Source: a virus. From it: a stretch of DNA of 20,971 nt. The position numbers and the translations under genes were made by a program. The notes under the pieces were generated by a model. That model was given only the letters and a program-made list of their open reading frames with translations, was not told the DNA's origin and searched no databases. Where the stretch lies: positions 1-20,971 of IMG/VR virus record IMGVR_UViG_3300044675_004434; one strand, written 5' to 3'. Numbering within the stretch: position 1 is the first letter of the stretch; each line of letters opens with the position of its first letter. Below are positions 16,924 to 20,971 of this stretch, piece by piece.

Positions 16924-17682
16924 GTTATATTCTTTAACTAATCGGTTAATATTATTTTCAACCATTACTATGTAATTACTGGATGTATACTCATATAACG
17001 CATAAAATTTACTGTCAAGCAATGGTTTAACCAATTTATACCAAAATCCTGGTGTTTTGCCTATCAAATCTTGTAACCCATTGTACATATTCAAATTGTG
17101 ATACTTTTGAAATTCATCAAATTCTTGATACAACTTACTTAGTTTTTCTACATACTGTTCATCACCCATTTGACTCAACCAATCACCCAAAGCAACACAA
17201 GCACCAACATGATCTATTTCTAAATTTTCAACCTTTTTAAAATAATCCGTTACCATTATTAAATTGCAAATTTTACTCTTTTCATCATCAGTTAATATAT
17301 CATCAAAATTATTACCTATAAAGTGACATCCTCTTTCTACATGTGTATTAATATATTGTGCTCCCGTTCCATTTTCATCTTCTTTTAACTTTAAGAAACC
17401 TATGTCATGATACATTACCGCAACAACACCACAAAAGAAATCTTGTTCATTTAACTTAATTATACCTTTATTCACAATACTAGCATATACATCAAGAAAT
17501 ACAGATGTGCTTGTTAAAAAGTGATATAAATCGTGGTATTTTGTTTCTAATTTGTGATATTTATCGTCACCATAATTACAAATGTTAATTAAGTAATCAT
17601 AAAGCACTAATAATCTTTCATCATGTTTGTTGAATAGTTGTAAGTATACATTTTTAATACTTCTTGGTGTTGCGAATTTCAT
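16906..17682 (-). CDS. HD-domain phosphohydrolase, possible cyclic nucleotide phosphodiesterase
   Basis: 258 residues. Metal-binding residues typical of HD enzymes: H50-D-L-Y-H54 in KYHDLYHF, H92-D93 in MYHDIGF, H114 in THVERG and H120, then D146 in MVTDYF and D167 in LGDW. The YHxxxH followed by YHD arrangement resembles class I cyclic nucleotide phosphodiesterases (YHNWxHA, then HDxxH), with D instead of N after the first His. The gene starts 6 bp after the adenylate cyclase stop, so it is co-expressed. A cAMP-degrading role is the simplest idea from context; other HD substrates (dNTPs, ppGpp) are possible. No membrane segment or signal peptide. Confidence 0.8.
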   Translation of the reverse strand: MKFATPRSIKNVYLQLFNKHDERLLVLYDYLINICNYGDDKYHKLETKYHDLYHFLTSTSVFLDVYASIVNKGIIKLNEQDFFCGVVAVMYHDIGFLKLKEDENGTGAQYINTHVERGCHFIGNNFDDILTDDEKSKICNLIMVTDYFKKVENLEIDHVGACVALGDWLSQMGDEQYVEKLSKLYQEFDEFQKYHNLNMYNGLQDLIGKTPGFWYKLVKPLLDSKFYALYEYTSSNYIVMVENNINRLVKEYNLNHVI

Positions 17683-17688
17683 AATTTG

Positions 17689-19128
17689 TTACTTAAGTTT
17701 AACAGGTTGATATACTTTTACATACACTTCTTTTCCTTTTACCTTCACTGTATCTATATAATAGTAATCAATTAGATTGTTTGTTTTATTATATATACTT
17801 TCACTTACTAAAATTTTGGTATTATATTGTTTATTTGCTGCTTCTAATCTGGAGGCTAAATTAACTGGATCTCCAGTAACAGTATAATTGATACGATTGG
17901 TTGAACCAATATTACCCACAATAACTTCACCAGAATTGATACCTATTCTGGTTTTAAATATAAATTTCTTACCTTCAGATTTCCATTTTTGGTTTAAATT
18001 ATCTATTTCTTTGACTATTTCCATTGCAGTTTTGACCGAAACAAATTCATGGTTTTCAACTTTGTTTGGAGCATTCCAAAATGCCATTACAGCATCACCA
18101 ATAAATTTATCAACGGTTGCTCCACTTTCTTCTAAACATTTTACATAGATATCAAAATATTCATTTAATGATGTAACAACTTCATGTACATCATTATTTT
18201 CTGATATGGATGTAAATCCTTCAATGTCACTGAATAATATTGTTACATATTCTTTTTCCCCACCAATTTTTGCATCTTTACCTTGTGTAATCAGTTGTTT
18301 TACAACTTTATCTGGTACATACTTAGCAAATGATCTTAAACCCGTTTTAACTTTATCCGTTGCTTCAATCATATCATTCACCTCAGTAATATTACTCTTG
18401 AAGTCAATGTGTTCATTTACATCCAAATCTTTTAACTTGAGAATTTCATCTCTTACTTTATATAATGGTTTTCTAATTGTATTGGTTACCCAAAATACAA
18501 TGGGCAATATCACAGAAAACATACCAATGAATACAAATGTAAATTTGATTTTATAAACTCTTATATAATAATCAACATCAACAGACTTAATATCACTACA
18601 TACAGCATAAATTAACTTACCATTCTTAAATACAGGCTTATAAGCAGATAAAAATGTACCCCATTTATCTGTATAATAATCACTTTCAAAATGTATTTCA
18701 TCCTTTAGATTTTTAAACAACTCTTTTAATCCATCACCAGCATCATCATATACTTCTCCCAACTTAGCCTGTTCTGATACATCATCACCACAATCCATTA
18801 TATAAGTAATATTTGTGCCTGTTTGTCTTACTATATAAACAAACTTAATATTTTCTATTTGATTTTTAATACTTACTATTTGTTTTCTATAGTTAATAAA
18901 TATTTCACTTTGTTCTTGTTCATACTTAGTAAGACTATCAATTTCATCTGGGTCAAGAATACTACTGCAAACATTTACAGATGTATGTAGACTTCTTTTT
19001 AAACTACTTTTTGCAATATCTTCAATAGCAAATATTAACAGAAAGAAATATACTACACTTACCAATGCCAAAATGAATATGGTACTGGTAGATAATGCAA
19101 ATCTTAAATTGAATTTAAGTCTTTTCAT
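17689..19128 (-). CDS. Transmembrane class III adenylate cyclase with periplasmic sensor
   Basis: 479 residues: TM1 at about 11-36, extracytoplasmic sensor region 37-194 (PAS/CACHE-like by size), TM2 at about 195-217, HAMP-like linker 218-270 and cyclase domain 292-472. The catalytic set is complete: metal aspartates D301 (LFSDIEGFTS) and D345 (KFIGDAVMAFW), adenine-selecting K341 and T416, transition-state N423 and R427 (VNLASRLE). The Lys/Thr pair points to ATP, so the product should be cAMP. The enzyme acts as a dimer at the inner membrane. The start overlaps the end of the barrel gene by 4 bp (ATGA), and the HD hydrolase follows by 6 bp. Such a full-length sensor cyclase is unexpected in a phage-like region. 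Confidence 0.95.
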   Translation of the reverse strand: MKRLKFNLRFALSTSTIFILALVSVVYFFLLIFAIEDIAKSSLKRSLHTSVNVCSSILDPDEIDSLTKYEQEQSEIFINYRKQIVSIKNQIENIKFVYIVRQTGTNITYIMDCGDDVSEQAKLGEVYDDAGDGLKELFKNLKDEIHFESDYYTDKWGTFLSAYKPVFKNGKLIYAVCSDIKSVDVDYYIRVYKIKFTFVFIGMFSVILPIVFWVTNTIRKPLYKVRDEILKLKDLDVNEHIDFKSNITEVNDMIEATDKVKTGLRSFAKYVPDKVVKQLITQGKDAKIGGEKEYVTILFSDIEGFTSISENNDVHEVVTSLNEYFDIYVKCLEESGATVDKFIGDAVMAFWNAPNKVENHEFVSVKTAMEIVKEIDNLNQKWKSEGKKFIFKTRIGINSGEVIVGNIGSTNRINYTVTGDPVNLASRLEAANKQYNTKILVSESIYNKTNNLIDYYYIDTVKVKGKEVYVKVYQPVKLK

Positions 19129-19766
19129 AGTGATATCCTTAATCCAAATGAATAAGTGTATACAATACTATTGTCTGGAGAACTAAATGGTTTATCAACT
19201 TCTGTAATAGAAAACAATGTAAAGTTCTTATATATATTGTAATCCAAACCAAATACTATACCATAATAACCATATCTATTATCATAATCTGCAGTACCAA
19301 TTACTGGTCTTACATTCAAATGTAGTTTTTCATTAAAATCTTTGTTATAATCAAAACTAACTGTTGCTCTTGGTGTATTATTGTATGTTATCATACTAAC
19401 ATACAATGTTGGCGATACTATCCAATCATAAGTTAATGACACATATGGTTCAAAGTAATGATCACCTGCACTGTAATAATAGTAATACCAACTACCTACA
19501 TCCAAATTTAGTTTATCTGTTAGTTTATATTCACTACCCAAACCAAAGTCACTTTCTTTATATTTATCCAAACCTTGGTATTGTACATAGTCAAGGTGTG
19601 GCGTAAAATCACCTAGTTGATGGCTAAGTGTGTTTTCGGATACAAAAGTATTGACGGAATATATTTGAGCGTCAAATAGGTAATTCTTTGAATAATAGTT
19701 TACCGATTCAAATTCCGCTGCAAATATTGTTGTAGTTAATAGTAGTGATAATAATGATTTTAACAT
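19125..19766 (-). CDS. Predicted outer-membrane beta-barrel protein
   Basis: 213 residues. A signal peptide (MLKSLLSLLLTTTIFAA) is probably cleaved near residue 17. The mature part alternates hydrophobic and polar residues in Tyr-rich strands (LNLDVGSWYYYYYSAG; FEPYVSLTYDWIV; TLYVSMITYNN; FGLDYNIYKNFTLFSI) and ends in SFGLRISL, as in small 8- to 10-strand porin-like barrels. It should sit in the outer membrane of a Gram-negative cell. It is translationally coupled to the adenylate cyclase, so it may feed or mark the periplasmic signal the cyclase senses. It could instead alter the surface of the infected cell (superinfection exclusion). Function is inferred. Confidence 0.8.
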   Translation of the reverse strand: MLKSLLSLLLTTTIFAAEFESVNYYSKNYLFDAQIYSVNTFVSENTLSHQLGDFTPHLDYVQYQGLDKYKESDFGLGSEYKLTDKLNLDVGSWYYYYYSAGDHYFEPYVSLTYDWIVSPTLYVSMITYNNTPRATVSFDYNKDFNEKLHLNVRPVIGTADYDNRYGYYGIVFGLDYNIYKNFTLFSITEVDKPFSSPDNSIVYTYSFGLRISL

Positions 19767-19768
19767 TG

Positions 19769-20149
19769 TTAGTCGTTTTTCTTGAACCTACTTAGGTCCA
19801 AGTTAGGTAAAGGTTTTTCAATATTAAGACCTGCGAGTCTTTCGTTTTGAACTACCAATTTATTACCACTAACAACCTTGCCATCTACGACATCATAAAT
19901 AAAGAAAACTGTTTTAGTTAGTCCTACACGAATAATTCTGCCAGGCTTGCCGTCAACATACACAACATCATCTTCTTTATAGTCAGAACCTATAAACATA
20001 AACAATGCTGCAGCTAACTTTTCAATGCTTGATTTGAACATCAATACAACTAAACCAGCCAAGAACATCCAGACATATTTGCCTGTCATATCTTGAGCAG
20101 TGTTTTCCAAAACTTGTTGCGAAATAGTGTGTACAGTATTAGTATCCAT
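19769..20149 (-). CDS. Mini MscS-like membrane protein
   Basis: 126 residues. One hydrophobic segment lies at about 24-53 (KYVWMFLAGLVVLMFKSSIE). It is followed by the small beta domain typical of MscS channels: GSDYKEDDVVYVDGKPGRII, then VGLTKTVFFIYD and LVVQNERL, where MscS has PNxxL. The pore helix plus beta domain alone are present; the other MscS helices and the C-terminal cage are missing. It may form a small oligomeric membrane assembly or channel. Spacing is 2 bp to the barrel gene and 3 bp from the upstream gene, so it is tightly co-expressed. Confidence 0.7.
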   Translation of the reverse strand: MDTNTVHTISQQVLENTAQDMTGKYVWMFLAGLVVLMFKSSIEKLAAALFMFIGSDYKEDDVVYVDGKPGRIIRVGLTKTVFFIYDVVDGKVVSGNKLVVQNERLAGLNIEKPLPNLDLSRFKKND

Positions 20150-20152
20150 AAA

Positions 20153-20971
20153 TTATTTAATCCATTTTTGTTCTTTTAGAATATCATCAATCAAGTCTTT
20201 TTCTGTGCTATCCATTTCTTTATCAAATCTTTTCAATACTTCATTCAATGGATATATCTTGTCAGGAGATTCTTTTTGTTTTTCCTTGAGTTCTTGAATT
20301 ACATCAACTATCTTAGTAAGTGGTGACTTGTATTCATCCACTTTATCTTTTGATGCAAAATTAGCCAATTCAAATGCTTTTGGTGTTAATCCTTTAACCA
20401 AACTCAAAATTCCAGAACCAATCATATTGAATATACTAAATGCTGCACCAGCTGCTGGATGTACACTTGCTAATATTCTTAATAAAGCAAATACTACAAC
20501 AAATATAATAATTGCGGTTAAACAACTAAAGAAAAACTTTTTAAGACCCCAGAAAACTGCATTAAGACCAAACATACCACTCATACTATCAATAGTAGCT
20601 TGTTTTGCATCAGATTCTTTTGCAACTTCTTTGGCTTTATCAGTCATTTGCCAAAGTTGGTCATCATATTTGTCTTTTAATTCGCTTTTTTCCTTCTGTA
20701 ACTTATCAATTACAGTATCTCTTTGACCCAATAGTTCTTCACCCTTCTTTCTTTCTTCTGCCAATGATGAATTCAATAAATCAATTGTGGCTTTGATTCT
20801 TTTGATTTCATCCAAATGTGGTGAACCAACTATACTAATAACTCTTTCATTAAGATTCTTAGCAGTTTCTACTTGAATTGGAGCATTAGTTACTTGTTGT
20901 AACGAATATTGAATACCTTGTGCCAATACAGATGTTTGTACTCTTTTATGCTTATCATTCTTGACCAAATC
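20153..20971 (-). CDS. Coiled-coil membrane protein (5' end outside window)
   Basis: At least 272 codons. The frame stays open to the right edge and the first in-frame start there is only a TTG, so the true start is probably outside. Residues about 54-125 form a coiled coil (DEIKRIKATIDLLNSSLAEE; DKLQKEKSELKDKYDDQL). Two hydrophobic segments follow at about 143-166 (FFFSCLTAIIIFVVVFALLR) and 170-195, and a charged soluble tail ends in EQKWIK. First visible gene of the five-gene operon. Family not recognised; a membrane scaffold or holin-like role is conceivable but unsupported. Confidence 0.75.
   Translation of the reverse strand, partial: DLVKNDKHKRVQTSVLAQGIQYSLQQVTNAPIQVETAKNLNERVISIVGSPHLDEIKRIKATIDLLNSSLAEERKKGEELLGQRDTVIDKLQKEKSELKDKYDDQLWQMTDKAKEVAKESDAKQATIDSMSGMFGLNAVFWGLKKFFFSCLTAIIIFVVVFALLRILASVHPAAGAAFSIFNMIGSGILSLVKGLTPKAFELANFASKDKVDEYKSPLTKIVDVIQELKEKQKESPDKIYPLNEVLKRFDKEMDSTEKDLIDDILKEQKWIK

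Overview
The window looks like part of a large lytic phage genome that infects a Gram-negative bacterium. It is AT-rich and packed with short genes of unknown function, often with ATGA or other short overlaps. It also carries typical phage accessory functions: RNA ligase, P-loop polynucleotide-kinase-like protein, dCMP deaminase, HNH endonuclease and a tRNA array. No bacterial housekeeping genes, rRNA or integrase are visible. The Gram-negative host is inferred from a predicted outer-membrane barrel, sigma70-type promoters and boxA antitermination sites of proteobacterial type.

Layout. 1-2005 (minus): a partial coiled-coil protein, a conserved phage protein, a metallophosphoesterase and a P-loop kinase. 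2141-2461 (plus): a secreted EF-hand protein. 2503-4681 (minus): small or membrane proteins, several forming cassettes with a hairpin terminator on one side and a TATTTATA motif just before the start codon. 4741-5844: Rnl1-type RNA ligase. 5886-9406: strings of coupled small early-type genes, ending with a dCMP deaminase. 9498-12111: mixed-strand genes, including an HExxH protein, zinc ribbon, and two paralogous phage proteins, one with an Ig-like domain. 12170-15167 (minus): a tRNA and structured-RNA array interrupted by a plus-strand HNH cassette. 15230-16923: small proteins, one Dps/ferritin-like. 16906-20971 (minus): a tight five-gene operon of a coiled-coil membrane protein, MscS-like membrane protein, outer-membrane barrel, transmembrane class III adenylate cyclase and HD phosphohydrolase.

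How the parts may work together. The kinase, metallophosphoesterase and RNA ligase supply the three activities of a bacterial Pnkp-type RNA repair enzyme as separate genes, a natural companion to a tRNA array. That array has its own promoters (TTGACA-like, 16-17 bp spacer, extended TGn -10), and four units carry boxA sites between promoter and RNA. Besides normal Leu, Glu, Lys, Arg, fMet and Ile2/Met tRNAs it contains strikingly irregular tRNA-like genes: two UAU tRNAs with long variable arms, two CAU tRNAs without normal elbow sequences, a Gly-like tRNA with anticodon ACC, a class I tRNA with anticodon CAA and a roughly 128-nt tRNA-like element. A separate structured RNA at 14877-14986 has its own promoter.

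The most unusual protein system is the 16906-20971 operon. It could let the phage make cAMP in response to a periplasmic signal and possibly degrade a cyclic nucleotide. All functions are inferred from motifs read by eye; no database search or folding program was run.
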